A stretch of DNA of 64,000 nt, taken from contig NZ_JAODBU010000003.1 in assembly GCF_025336545.1 (NCBI RefSeq), positions 310,001 to 374,000 on the forward strand. Reading direction: 5' to 3'. Position numbers and translations under genes: made by a program. The stretch's first letter is position 1, and each line of letters starts with the position of its first letter. This DNA comes from Eubacterium_U album. GTDB lineage: Bacteria; Bacillota; Clostridia; Lachnospirales; Lachnospiraceae. Positions 27,656 through 36,009 of the stretch are shown here, piece by piece. The notes under the pieces were generated by a model. It was not told where the DNA came from, did not search any database, and saw nothing but the letters and a program-made list of their open reading frames with translations.

Positions 27656-27808
27656 ATGAAGAAAAAATATATTAGTCCTGAGATGGACATAATAGAATTT
27701 GATACAAAAGATGTCATAACAACAAGTGGCATTGGTGGAGAAGCAGGAGATTCTCCAGATATTTTAATTGATGTTAATAAAAACACAAATTGGTCAGACT
27801 TCTATTAA
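27656..27808 (+). CDS. 50-residue DVITTSG-motif peptide, copy 1
   Basis: The ATG follows a strong GGAGGAAG site. The peptide starts MKKKYISPEM and has the core IIEFDTKDVITTSGI. A Gly/Asp-rich variable part follows, and the last residues are NWSDFY. It has no signal peptide or hydrophobic segment, and no Cys. A near-identical core and the same WSD-x-Y end occur in the peptide at 42417-42566. Seven of 20 core codons differ but only one changes the residue (Asp/Glu), which shows selection on the protein. It sits 26 nt after the secreted-protein gene and 22 nt before a terminator stem. I recall loosely that such short proteins exist in gut Firmicutes but know no function. Confidence 0.85.
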   Translation: MKKKYISPEMDIIEFDTKDVITTSGIGGEAGDSPDILIDVNKNTNWSDFY

Positions 27809-27830
27809 AATTAAATAAGACTAACAAAAA

Positions 27831-27866
27831 GATGCTCTTGGGTTGCACTAAGAGCGTCTTTTTTTT
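27831..27866 (+). terminator. Rho-independent terminator after cassette 1
   Basis: GATGCTCTT pairs with AAGAGCGTC (one G-T pair) and is followed by eight or more T residues. Confidence 0.9.
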
Positions 27867-27879
27867 AAAAATAAAATTT

Positions 27880-27920
27880 AGGATTGGCATGTGACAGGTA
27901 TTTGTACAATCCTTTAAAAT
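27880..27920 (+). promoter_or_regulatory. possible promoter and 7-bp inverted repeat before the GH81 gene
   Basis: AGGATTG (27880-27886) and CAATCCT (27907-27913) form an inverted repeat. It overlaps a possible promoter, GTGACA-18-TAAAAT (27891-27920). The repeat could be an operator. The call is weak because the elements are degenerate. Confidence 0.35.
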
Positions 27921-27940
27921 GAAATATAAAGGAGTAACTT

Positions 27941-30900
27941 ATGGGAAACAAATTAAAGAAATCAGTTGCGGTTTTACTTACAGCAACAATGATAGCAACA
28001 CCTGTAACATCGCCTGAAGGAACGAAAGAGGTTCAGGCAGAGCAGTTAGGAAGTATTGCTAAGGAAGTAACAGGTACATGGTCTTATTGGGATGGAAATA
28101 AAGATGTTGTACAGACAAACAAAATGTTGTTAGATAAGTTGCCAACAAGGGCAAATCAGGGAACTTACAGATTTACAACAGACAATTATGATGCAAACAC
28201 AAATGCAATAGATGTTGGTGGTTTTTCATCATCAATGTTATGGAATTACAGTACATCAGCATTTGGGGAATGTGCTTATGCAATACCTATGGCATATTGT
28301 GGTAATACAAATGGAATGTATGTGTCGAAACCATCTACTTTGATTATAAAAGATACATATACACAGACTGTTGTAATGTCGATGAACAGTATGGGAACAA
28401 TGTCTGATTTTATTGTAGGTACAGACTATACATTTGCAAGTACAAAAGTTGACAAATCAGATGAGTGGTTAACAGACGTTGTAATGGAAAATGCAAATGA
28501 TTCATCACAGTATTTGAAGACAACAATGGTTCAGGGAAGTCCGTTTGCATATTTTGAAGTATCAGGTGGAAACACAATTACATTGCAAAGACCAAGAACA
28601 CTTCCTAGTGAAGTGGCATATTATAATGGCACAACATTAGAAGATTCAACACAGTTAATTATCAGAGTATATGATAATGCAGATTTAATATCAGGATATA
28701 GTGATTATGATTACTATGCAGTATATTTGCCTGAAGGTACAAAAGTATCACAGGCAGATGCAACAGCAAAATATGCTGATAATAAAATGGGTGATTTGAC
28801 ATTTACATTACCATCAGACAGAGCTTATATGTCTATGGCTTGGTTAATGGAATCAAATGGAAAGAAGGATGCAGATGCGCAGGAAGTTAAAGATGCATTT
28901 GCACCATATGCTTATAATTTTATAACAGGTACAAAAACATCATTTACACAGAATGGTGCTGAAATTAAGACAACATACAAATATACAGTTGATAAAAAGG
29001 CTGAAAGTACAGCAGATGGTACTGTAATGGGAATTTTGCCACATCAGTATAAGAATATGAGCGGATATGACTACATGGATTATACTGCAAGAACAATCAG
29101 AGGAACAATGAAGTATTTGATTGGTGATTCTTATCAGACTACATTACAATATACAGGAATTCTTCCAACATTACCGGGTATTGATGAGTCAGACAAAGCT
29201 ACACTTAGACAGTATGTAAATGATTTTATGGATGTATATGGTCCTACAGATGATGGTGGACTTACAAAAGAGTCATATGAAGTAAACACATACGACACAG
29301 GTAAGAAATTGAATCGTGCAATTCAGGTTATGGAAGCAGCAGAAGCTTGTGGAGATACACAATCAGCTGATAAATTATTAAAAGGCATAGAAAATGAATT
29401 GGCTGATTGGTTTACAGCAGATGGTGAAGATGATGACAAATATTTTTATTATGATAAAGAAGTAGGAAGTTTATTTGGATTCCCTCAGGCTTACTATACA
29501 GTAGATGGTATGACGGATCATCATTTCCATTACGGATATTTTGTAAATGCAGCAGCACAGGTAGCAATGCGTGACCCTCAATTTATTCAGAAATATCAAA
29601 ATGTAATTAATGAAATAATTGGAGATTTTGCAACATATGAAGAAAATAATTCAAATTCAAGATATCCATTTTTAAGATATTTTTCAACATATGAAGGACA
29701 TTCATGGGCATCAGGTCATGCAAACTTTGGTGATGGAAATAACCAGGAATCAAGTTCAGAAGCAATTAATGCATGGGCAGGACTTATTTTATATGGTCAG
29801 GCTACAGGTAATAAAGAATTGACATCACTTGGAATGTACTTATATGCAACAGAAGTATCTTCAGTAAATTGCTACTGGTTTGATACTGATGGCGATATTT
29901 TAGATGAACAGTATACAGAAGGAAAAGGCGAAAACGCTAAATATAGTCAGGCATCAATGGTATGGGGTGGAAAATATACTTATGCCGCATGGTGGACTGA
30001 TGAACCTTTACAGATACAGGGAATTAACATTTTACCTATGACTCCTGCTTCATTTTATGCAGCAGCTAATAAGGACTTCATTTTAACAAACTGGAAAACA
30101 GCAGAAAGAAATGAAAAGAATTATAATGGTAAAAATGAAAAAAATCCAAAGCGTTGGAATGAAATTTGGAGTGAATATCTTGCAATGGCAGACCCTGACA
30201 AAGCATTGGAGTATTTTGATGAACAGTGTGACCCGGAAGCAGGTGAATCAAAAGCACATGCATTTAACTGGATTATGGCAATGCAGAAAAATGGTACACC
30301 TGATTTGACAGTTACAAGTGATAATCCGCTTGCGTGTGCATTTAAAAATGCAGACGGCGAAATGACATACACAGCTTATAACACAACAGATGAAGATGTT
30401 AAAGTTTCATTCTCAGATGGAACAGAAATAGTTGCAAAACCACATTCAATGACAACAACAGGCGATGGAGAAGTCACAACAAAATCAACATATAAGGTTG
30501 AACATTATTTGTCAGATGGAAATGGAAATTACAATCTTTTTAATACAGAAAAGAAGTCAGGAAAGATTGGAAATGAAGTAACAGCTGTAGCAAATACATA
30601 TCAGGGATACAAATTTAACCCTGAAGTAGAGGGTACAGTTCAGAGTGGTGTAATTGCAGAAGATGGTTCACTTGTATTGAAACTTTACTATGATATTACA
30701 GAGATAGAAACAACTAAGGAGTATGAAGATGATAGTAAGTATACGTCGCTTGGAGTATCTAACGGAGTTGAAATATCTTACAGAGTGTTAAGGAATGATT
30801 TCAATGCAGGTGTCAAATTATTGGATGCAAATGATACATTTTACATGGAATATCAGGGAATCTATACATCAGAAAATACGAATGCTTATTTGAATAAAAA

Positions 30901-31909
30901 GTCATTAAGTACGCTTAACGGAGTATTCAAATTTTCTGTTAAAAATACGTTGACTGAAAATACATATAACACAATTAAACTTGTTAGTGGCAATAAGCAG
31001 GTTTATATTCTTGTAAAATATGGAAAGCCTACTACAGCTCCTGATTTATCAGATTATGAAAGTGAACAGGAAGAAACAACAGTTGATGAAAATGCACCTA
31101 CAGATGCAACAGGCCTTGTTTTAGGAACGCCTGCAGATAATGTGATTTCAGTTACATTTAGGGCAACACAGGAACAGAATGATAAAGGTCAGTTGTACAA
31201 TGTATATGTTGATGGAACATTAAAATTATCATCAGTTGCAGCAGGAAATTATACAATTGATAAGATTTATGCCGGAACCCGTACTGTAGAAGTCAAAGCA
31301 GTATTAAATGGAAAAGAGTCAAAAGGTATTTCTTCAACAATAAAAGTTACAGGTGAAAAAGAACCAACAACTAAGCCGGAAACAACTACTAAAAATGAAG
31401 TGACAACAACTAAGTCAGATAATCCTGGTGAGACAACAGGAAAGGGTGAAACACCTGGTGAAGTGACAACAAACAAAGGACAGGGCGAAACAACAAAAGC
31501 TCAGTCATCAGATACAACAACTAAGAAAGATGATTTTGCTAAGACAACAGTTACAAGTCAGGATACAATAAATGGCCAGAATCAGGCAAAGGCTGTAAAA
31601 GTTGGCAAAGCAAAGATTAAGAGTGCAAAAATTACAAAGAAAGCATCTGTAAAGAAGTTAATAATTACATTTAAGAAAATTAACAATATTTCAGGCTATC
31701 AGGTAAAACTTTCATCTTCAAAGAAATTTGCCAAAAAAGCTACAATGACAAAACTTGTTAAGAAAAATAAGAAATCTTATATCTTTAAGGTTTCAAGTAA
31801 AAACTTAGCAAAAGCAAAGAAACTTTACGTTAAAGCCAGAGCATATAGAATCGTTGATAATAAACGTATCTATGGCAAATGGACTAAGAAAAAAGTTGTT
31901 AAGAAATAA
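27941..31909 (+). CDS. secreted GH81 endo-beta-1,3-glucanase with accessory modules
   Basis: This is a 1322-residue extracellular enzyme with a signal peptide (about 1-34). The GH81 domain follows to about 840, with DHHFHYGYF (Asp526 region), HSWASG and NQESSSEAINAW (Glu603 and Glu607, the region of the catalytic base). GH81 enzymes cut beta-1,3-glucans such as laminarin, callose or fungal wall glucan. After it come a MucBP/InlB-like repeat (YKVEHYLSDGNG), a beta-sandwich (GVEISYRVLRNDF) like those in cassette 1, and an Fn3 domain. A Thr/Lys/Glu linker and a Lys-rich Fn3-like tail complete it. AAAGGAGTAAC precedes the start. Confidence 0.92.
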   Translation: MGNKLKKSVAVLLTATMIATPVTSPEGTKEVQAEQLGSIAKEVTGTWSYWDGNKDVVQTNKMLLDKLPTRANQGTYRFTTDNYDANTNAIDVGGFSSSMLWNYSTSAFGECAYAIPMAYCGNTNGMYVSKPSTLIIKDTYTQTVVMSMNSMGTMSDFIVGTDYTFASTKVDKSDEWLTDVVMENANDSSQYLKTTMVQGSPFAYFEVSGGNTITLQRPRTLPSEVAYYNGTTLEDSTQLIIRVYDNADLISGYSDYDYYAVYLPEGTKVSQADATAKYADNKMGDLTFTLPSDRAYMSMAWLMESNGKKDADAQEVKDAFAPYAYNFITGTKTSFTQNGAEIKTTYKYTVDKKAESTADGTVMGILPHQYKNMSGYDYMDYTARTIRGTMKYLIGDSYQTTLQYTGILPTLPGIDESDKATLRQYVNDFMDVYGPTDDGGLTKESYEVNTYDTGKKLNRAIQVMEAAEACGDTQSADKLLKGIENELADWFTADGEDDDKYFYYDKEVGSLFGFPQAYYTVDGMTDHHFHYGYFVNAAAQVAMRDPQFIQKYQNVINEIIGDFATYEENNSNSRYPFLRYFSTYEGHSWASGHANFGDGNNQESSSEAINAWAGLILYGQATGNKELTSLGMYLYATEVSSVNCYWFDTDGDILDEQYTEGKGENAKYSQASMVWGGKYTYAAWWTDEPLQIQGINILPMTPASFYAAANKDFILTNWKTAERNEKNYNGKNEKNPKRWNEIWSEYLAMADPDKALEYFDEQCDPEAGESKAHAFNWIMAMQKNGTPDLTVTSDNPLACAFKNADGEMTYTAYNTTDEDVKVSFSDGTEIVAKPHSMTTTGDGEVTTKSTYKVEHYLSDGNGNYNLFNTEKKSGKIGNEVTAVANTYQGYKFNPEVEGTVQSGVIAEDGSLVLKLYYDITEIETTKEYEDDSKYTSLGVSNGVEISYRVLRNDFNAGVKLLDANDTFYMEYQGIYTSENTNAYLNKKSLSTLNGVFKFSVKNTLTENTYNTIKLVSGNKQVYILVKYGKPTTAPDLSDYESEQEETTVDENAPTDATGLVLGTPADNVISVTFRATQEQNDKGQLYNVYVDGTLKLSSVAAGNYTIDKIYAGTRTVEVKAVLNGKESKGISSTIKVTGEKEPTTKPETTTKNEVTTTKSDNPGETTGKGETPGEVTTNKGQGETTKAQSSDTTTKKDDFAKTTVTSQDTINGQNQAKAVKVGKAKIKSAKITKKASVKKLIITFKKINNISGYQVKLSSSKKFAKKATMTKLVKKNKKSYIFKVSSKNLAKAKKLYVKARAYRIVDNKRIYGKWTKKKVVKK

Positions 31910-31999
31910 GAAGTTTAAGAATAAAAAATTTCTAGAAATAAAAGTTGTTTAGAAATTAAAAATGTAGTGTAAATAATTACATAATTACAAAAAATATAG

Positions 32000-32040
32000 A
32001 ATAGTGCCATGCTTCATTGCAAGATGGCACTATTTTATTT
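32000..32040 (+). terminator. Rho-independent terminator after the GH81 gene
   Basis: ATAGTGCCAT pairs with ATGGCACTAT and a TTTTATTT tract follows. Confidence 0.85.
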
Positions 32041-32068
32041 GCCAATTCTCGGATTATAAATAAAATGC

Positions 32069-32096
32069 TTGAAATATCTCATACAGTATGTATAAT
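32069..32096 (+). promoter_or_regulatory. promoter of the Rpn-family gene
   Basis: TTGAAA, a 16-bp spacer and TATAAT. Confidence 0.65.
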
Positions 32097-32151
32097 TAAA
32101 AGAAACACATACAATAAGCAACTAATACTACTTTGACGAGGAGGTATAAAG

Positions 32152-33102
32152 GTGGGAATAAACAGAAAGTATAAAGACAGGATTTTTTGCATGCTATTTG
32201 GATATACGAAGTATAAGAAAAACTTACTTGAATTATTTAATGCACTGAATGGAACGAATTACGAAGATGAGAATGAACTTGAAATTAACACAATTGAAGA
32301 CACCATATATATGGGAATGAAAAATGACGTGTCGTGCATCATACAAAGCAATATGGCAATGTATGAGCAACAAAGCACGTGGAATCCGAACATGCCTCTA
32401 AGAGGAATTCTTTACAGCGCAAGACTATTTTCAAAATACATAAAGGCAAATAAGCTTAACATATACAGCGAAAAGCTTATAAAAATACCGACGCCGCAGT
32501 ATTACGTGTTGTATAATGGAAAACGGAAAATAAAAGACAAAGTAATATTGAGGCTATCAGATGCATTTTCAGCATTACAGAACGAAGGTCAGTTTGAATG
32601 GACAGCAACAGTGCTTAACATAAACAAAGGACATAATGAAGAATTATTATCCAAGTGCCAAATTTTAAAGGAATATGTTATACTTATAGACAGAATCAAT
32701 GAAAATCAAAAGAAGTATGACTCGGTGGAAGAAGCAGTTGAAAATGCAGTGTCCTACTGCATAAAAAATAATATATTACAAGACTTCCTAACAGAGCATA
32801 AGGCGGAGGTAATTATGAGTTTGTTAACGGAATATGATGAAGAAGAAACGATGGGCTATGTAAGGCGGGATGCGTACCGTGATGGAGAAAAGGCTGGAAT
32901 AGAGCAAGGATTGAAGCAAGGTGAAATGTTAATGTTAATATCTATGGTAAATAAAAAGATGCAAAAAGGAAAAAGCATTGAAGAAATCGCTGAAGATTTA
33001 GAAGAAGATAGGGAAACGATAGAAAAAATAGTTAAAATAATAGAAGAAAACGGACATGACATCAATGCAGAAAAAGTGTATGAGATGATAAAAGGTAAAT
33101 AA
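32152..33102 (+). CDS. Rpn family PD-(D/E)XK nuclease-like protein
   Basis: The 316-residue protein resembles the recombination-promoting nuclease / transposase_31 family. It has KNDVSCIIQSNMAMYEQQS with the E-x-Q-like core, STWNPNMPLRG, and a C-terminal charged helical tail containing GEKAGIEQGLKQGE. Rpn proteins in enterobacteria are DNA endonucleases that promote RecA-independent recombination. In Clostridia they are abundant and poorly understood. The first catalytic Asp is likely Asp in KNDVS. It starts at GTG 32152, with GAGGAGG upstream. It stands alone. No inverted-repeat ends are visible, so it is not itself an insertion sequence. Confidence 0.8.
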   Translation: MGINRKYKDRIFCMLFGYTKYKKNLLELFNALNGTNYEDENELEINTIEDTIYMGMKNDVSCIIQSNMAMYEQQSTWNPNMPLRGILYSARLFSKYIKANKLNIYSEKLIKIPTPQYYVLYNGKRKIKDKVILRLSDAFSALQNEGQFEWTATVLNINKGHNEELLSKCQILKEYVILIDRINENQKKYDSVEEAVENAVSYCIKNNILQDFLTEHKAEVIMSLLTEYDEEETMGYVRRDAYRDGEKAGIEQGLKQGEMLMLISMVNKKMQKGKSIEEIAEDLEEDRETIEKIVKIIEENGHDINAEKVYEMIKGK

Positions 33103-33292
33103 AAAAACAGAAATTTGAATAATGGTGTTATAATTATTAATGAAATAATAAATTTATTAATAAAACTTACAAGAAAGTATAATATTATTAATAAATAATT
33201 ATCGATGCAAAGATAACATAATAATTGCTTTGAATTAATCGCAATTATAATTGTGGTATCATAATAAATATTTTACAAGGAGGCAGTTAATA

Positions 33293-33499
33293 ATGAATGA
33301 CGATAAGATGATTGATGACATCGTAGCAATGCTTGATGCAGGAGTGGCTAAAGGACAGGGACATATTAATGTAAAGGTTGAGGACAAGAATGCAACTGAA
33401 AAAGAAATTGTTAATGGAACAGCAGACTGCTCTATGAATTCAATGGCTTGTGCTGTGCCAACAATGATTTTGGATGATGACGATGAATTTGAACTATAA
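33293..33499 (+). CDS. 68-residue acidic peptide with two cysteines
   Basis: A strong AAGGAGG site precedes ATG 33293. The in-frame upstream extension lacks one. The product is acidic, starts MNDDKMIDDIVAMLDAGV, and ends DCSMNSMACAVPTMILDDDD plus EFEL. It has no signal peptide or membrane segment. The C-x6-C pair and the CAVPT block look conserved by composition, and I have a vague recollection of similar short clostridial proteins. It lies 16 nt upstream of the YitT-family gene and may be co-translated with it. The function is unknown. A metal or partner-binding role is only a guess. Confidence 0.7.
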   Translation: MNDDKMIDDIVAMLDAGVAKGQGHINVKVEDKNATEKEIVNGTADCSMNSMACAVPTMILDDDDEFEL

Positions 33500-33515
33500 A
33501 AGAAGTGGTGAATAA

Positions 33516-34403
33516 TTGAAAGTGGAAAATAAGGAAAAAGCAAAAAAAATAGCAAAATTCATATGCAGATATATAGTTATTACTTTTGCTGCCTGTATAT
33601 ATGCAGTAGGAATTTCTATGTTTTTAGACCCTAACAATTTGGCACCCGGAGGCTTGACGGGTGCGGCAGTAATTTTGACAAGAATTATACCAATAACATT
33701 AGGTACTTTAATTGTGATTATGAATATACCTATAATGATTTTAGGTGCATGGAAATTTGGAGCAAGATTTACGTTGTCAACATTATACACTCTTGTAGTT
33801 TCATCAGCATTTATGGAAATATTTGAGAGAATGGGATATGTTGTAACACACGATAAGATTTTAGCAGCATTAGTAGGTGGAACTTTAATGGGAGCAGGAA
33901 TGGGACTTTGTCTTAGAATGGAAACCACGACAGGCGGTATCGATATAATAATTAAAGTTTTGCGTCAAAAATACAGGCAGGTTAAATCCGGTGAAATGTA
34001 TTTGATAATTGATGGACTTATTTTAGCAGCGGCAGCATTATATTTTAAAGATATAGAAGTGTCAATGTATGCAGGAGTTGCGATTGTTATATCGACTTAT
34101 ATTTTGGACAAGGTTTTATATGGAAGCGATGAAGCAAAGTTAGTTTATATAGTAAGCAATAAGCGAAAAATAATAGCTACAAGAATGATGGTCGAACTTA
34201 ATATGGGTGTCACATTGGTCGAAGGAAAGGGCGCATATAATATGGAAAATACAGAAGTTATTATGTGCGTTATGCATAAACAGAATCTTACAAAGGTAAG
34301 AAATCTTGTAAGTGAAGTTGATCCGGAAGCGTTTATGATAGTCTCTTCCGCTACAGAAGTGTTTGGTGAGGGATTTAAAGGACACACGGATGTGGAAATG
34401 TAA
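33516..34403 (+). CDS. YitT family membrane protein (DUF161/DUF2179)
   Basis: The 295-residue protein has about five to six hydrophobic segments in its first 200 residues. The family blocks are LDPNNLAPGGLTGAAVIL and TTGGIDIIIKVL. A cytoplasmic C-terminal DUF2179 domain contains GVTLVEGKGAYN and PEAFMIVSSATEVFGEGF. Members are annotated as putative transporters or envelope proteins, and their substrate is unknown. The likely start is TTG 33516, with a weak GTGGTG site. GTG 33522 is an alternative. It is closely linked to the small acidic peptide gene upstream. Confidence 0.85.
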   Translation: MKVENKEKAKKIAKFICRYIVITFAACIYAVGISMFLDPNNLAPGGLTGAAVILTRIIPITLGTLIVIMNIPIMILGAWKFGARFTLSTLYTLVVSSAFMEIFERMGYVVTHDKILAALVGGTLMGAGMGLCLRMETTTGGIDIIIKVLRQKYRQVKSGEMYLIIDGLILAAAALYFKDIEVSMYAGVAIVISTYILDKVLYGSDEAKLVYIVSNKRKIIATRMMVELNMGVTLVEGKGAYNMENTEVIMCVMHKQNLTKVRNLVSEVDPEAFMIVSSATEVFGEGFKGHTDVEM

Positions 34404-34453
34404 AGAAAAAACTTAATTTTGTAAGAAATTAAAGTAAATTTAGTAAAATTTTG

Positions 34454-34483
34454 TTTACAAATAACAAAAGTATGCGATAAAAT
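34454..34483 (+). promoter_or_regulatory. promoter of the BMP/Nup transporter operon
   Basis: TTTACA, an 18-bp spacer and TAAAAT, about 60 bp before the start codon. I saw no purine riboswitch in the leader. Confidence 0.5.
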
Positions 34484-34542
34484 AAAAAAGTATTTTTTCT
34501 AATAAGAAAGAAATTATTTTTTATGATGGAGGAACAAAGCAA

Positions 34543-35883
34543 ATGAAGAAACTATTAAGTTTAGTGCTTGTGTGCGCAATGACAATAGCCCTTGTTGGTT
34601 GTGGTCAGAAGGCAGAAAGAGTTGACAATGGTTCAGGTAGTGATAAGAGCTCAGCTAAGAAGATTGGCGCAATTCTTCTTGGAGATGAAACAGAAGGTTA
34701 CACATTAGCTCATATTAACGGAATCAAGGAAGCAGCCAAAGAATTGGGAATATCTGACAGTGATATTGTATGGAAGTACAACATTTCTGAATCAGATGAA
34801 GTTAGTAAGGCAGCAGACCAGTTAGTAGCTCAGGGATGTAAATTAATTATTTCTAATTCATACGGACATCAGGATTATATGTATGCAGCAGCTCAGAAGT
34901 ATACAGATGTTGATTTTGTAGCTATGACAGGTGATTATGCAGCAATTTCAGGATGTGACAATTTCTACAACGCATTTACAAAGGTATACGAATCACGTTA
35001 TGTATCAGGTGTAGTTGCAGGTATGAAGATTGCAGAACTCGTTAAAGAAGATAAGATTCCGGCAACAGGATATGATGCAGATGGAAATGTAAAAGTTGGT
35101 TATGTTGGTGCATATCCATACGCAGAAGTTGTATCAGGTTATACAGCATTTTATTTAGGAATTAAATCAGTATATGATAAAGTAGCAATGGAAGTAAGTT
35201 ATACTGATTCATGGTTTGATATTGAAGGTGAAGGTGCAGCAGCTGAATCATTAATGGCCGACGGATGTGTTATCATCGGACAGCATGCAGATTCGACAGG
35301 GGCTCCAAGTGCAGTTCAGGCAGCACAGGATAGCAGTAACACAGTAGCATTCTCAGTTGGATACAATGTAGACATGTTAGACGTAGCTAAGACAGCAGCT
35401 TTAACAAGTGCTACAAATAACTGGGCAGCATACTATACAACATTATTCAAGGCTTATGAAGATGGAAAAGAAATTCCTCAGAACTGGGCTGAAGGATATG
35501 ATGCAGATGCAGTAGCAATCACTAAATTAGGTGATTCTTGTGCAGAAGGAACAGCAGAAAAGGTTGCTGAAGTAGAAGCAGCGTTAAAGGATGGCTCATT
35601 ACATGTATTTGATACATCTAAATTCACAGTAACAGGAAAGAATGTTAAGAAGAATGAGGACAATGGTTTAGACCTTGAAATTGATGATAACGGAGCTGTT
35701 ACATCAAATAAGATTGATTTATCAATCATTGATTTTGCAACAGGAGATGTAACATACAAGGGAGATACAGTTGAAGCAATCGTAAAAGATGACAACGGTG
35801 CAACATACTTTGATGAATCATCATTCCGTTCAGCTCCATATTTCCAGATTAGAATTGATGGAATTACAGAATTGAATAAGTAA
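34543..35883 (+). CDS. BMP family nucleoside-binding lipoprotein
   Basis: This is the extracellular substrate-binding subunit of a BmpA/PnrA-type ABC importer. The 446-residue product has a lipobox (LVGC, Cys20) and then the BMP fold, with GYTLAHINGIKEAAKELG, GCKLIISNSYGHQDYM and VSGVVAGMKIAEL. Its C-terminal extension (VTSNKIDLSIIDFATGDV onward) is longer than in well-known members of about 350 residues. The three genes downstream encode the matching ATPase and two permeases. A terminator-like hairpin after it probably makes this subunit more abundant than the others. Nucleosides are the likely ligand. Confidence 0.9.
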   Translation: MKKLLSLVLVCAMTIALVGCGQKAERVDNGSGSDKSSAKKIGAILLGDETEGYTLAHINGIKEAAKELGISDSDIVWKYNISESDEVSKAADQLVAQGCKLIISNSYGHQDYMYAAAQKYTDVDFVAMTGDYAAISGCDNFYNAFTKVYESRYVSGVVAGMKIAELVKEDKIPATGYDADGNVKVGYVGAYPYAEVVSGYTAFYLGIKSVYDKVAMEVSYTDSWFDIEGEGAAAESLMADGCVIIGQHADSTGAPSAVQAAQDSSNTVAFSVGYNVDMLDVAKTAALTSATNNWAAYYTTLFKAYEDGKEIPQNWAEGYDADAVAITKLGDSCAEGTAEKVAEVEAALKDGSLHVFDTSKFTVTGKNVKKNEDNGLDLEIDDNGAVTSNKIDLSIIDFATGDVTYKGDTVEAIVKDDNGATYFDESSFRSAPYFQIRIDGITELNK

Positions 35884-35914
35884 TCAAATCAGACATAATT
35901 ATATAAGACATAAA

Positions 35915-35974
35915 AGGGAACTGTCGCTTTAGCGGTTATTAAATATAAATCGTTGAAGCGACAGTCCCATTTTT
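35915..35974 (+). terminator. intra-operon attenuating terminator
   Basis: GGGAACTGTCGCTT pairs with AAGCGACAGTCCC (one bulge) and is followed by ATTTTT. It lies between the binding-protein gene and the ATPase gene, so it should let only part of transcription continue. Confidence 0.8.
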
Positions 35975-36009
35975 ACAAAGAAAATCTAATGATGCAAGGA
36001 GAAACAAAA

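Noticed and set aside
27656..27808. Classical lanthipeptide or sactipeptide precursor
   Set aside because: The peptide has no Cys, and no LanM, radical SAM, exporter or protease gene is nearby.
32152..33102. Rpn-family gene as an active insertion sequence
   Set aside because: No terminal inverted repeats or target duplications flank it. It has its own promoter and ribosome site like a resident gene.
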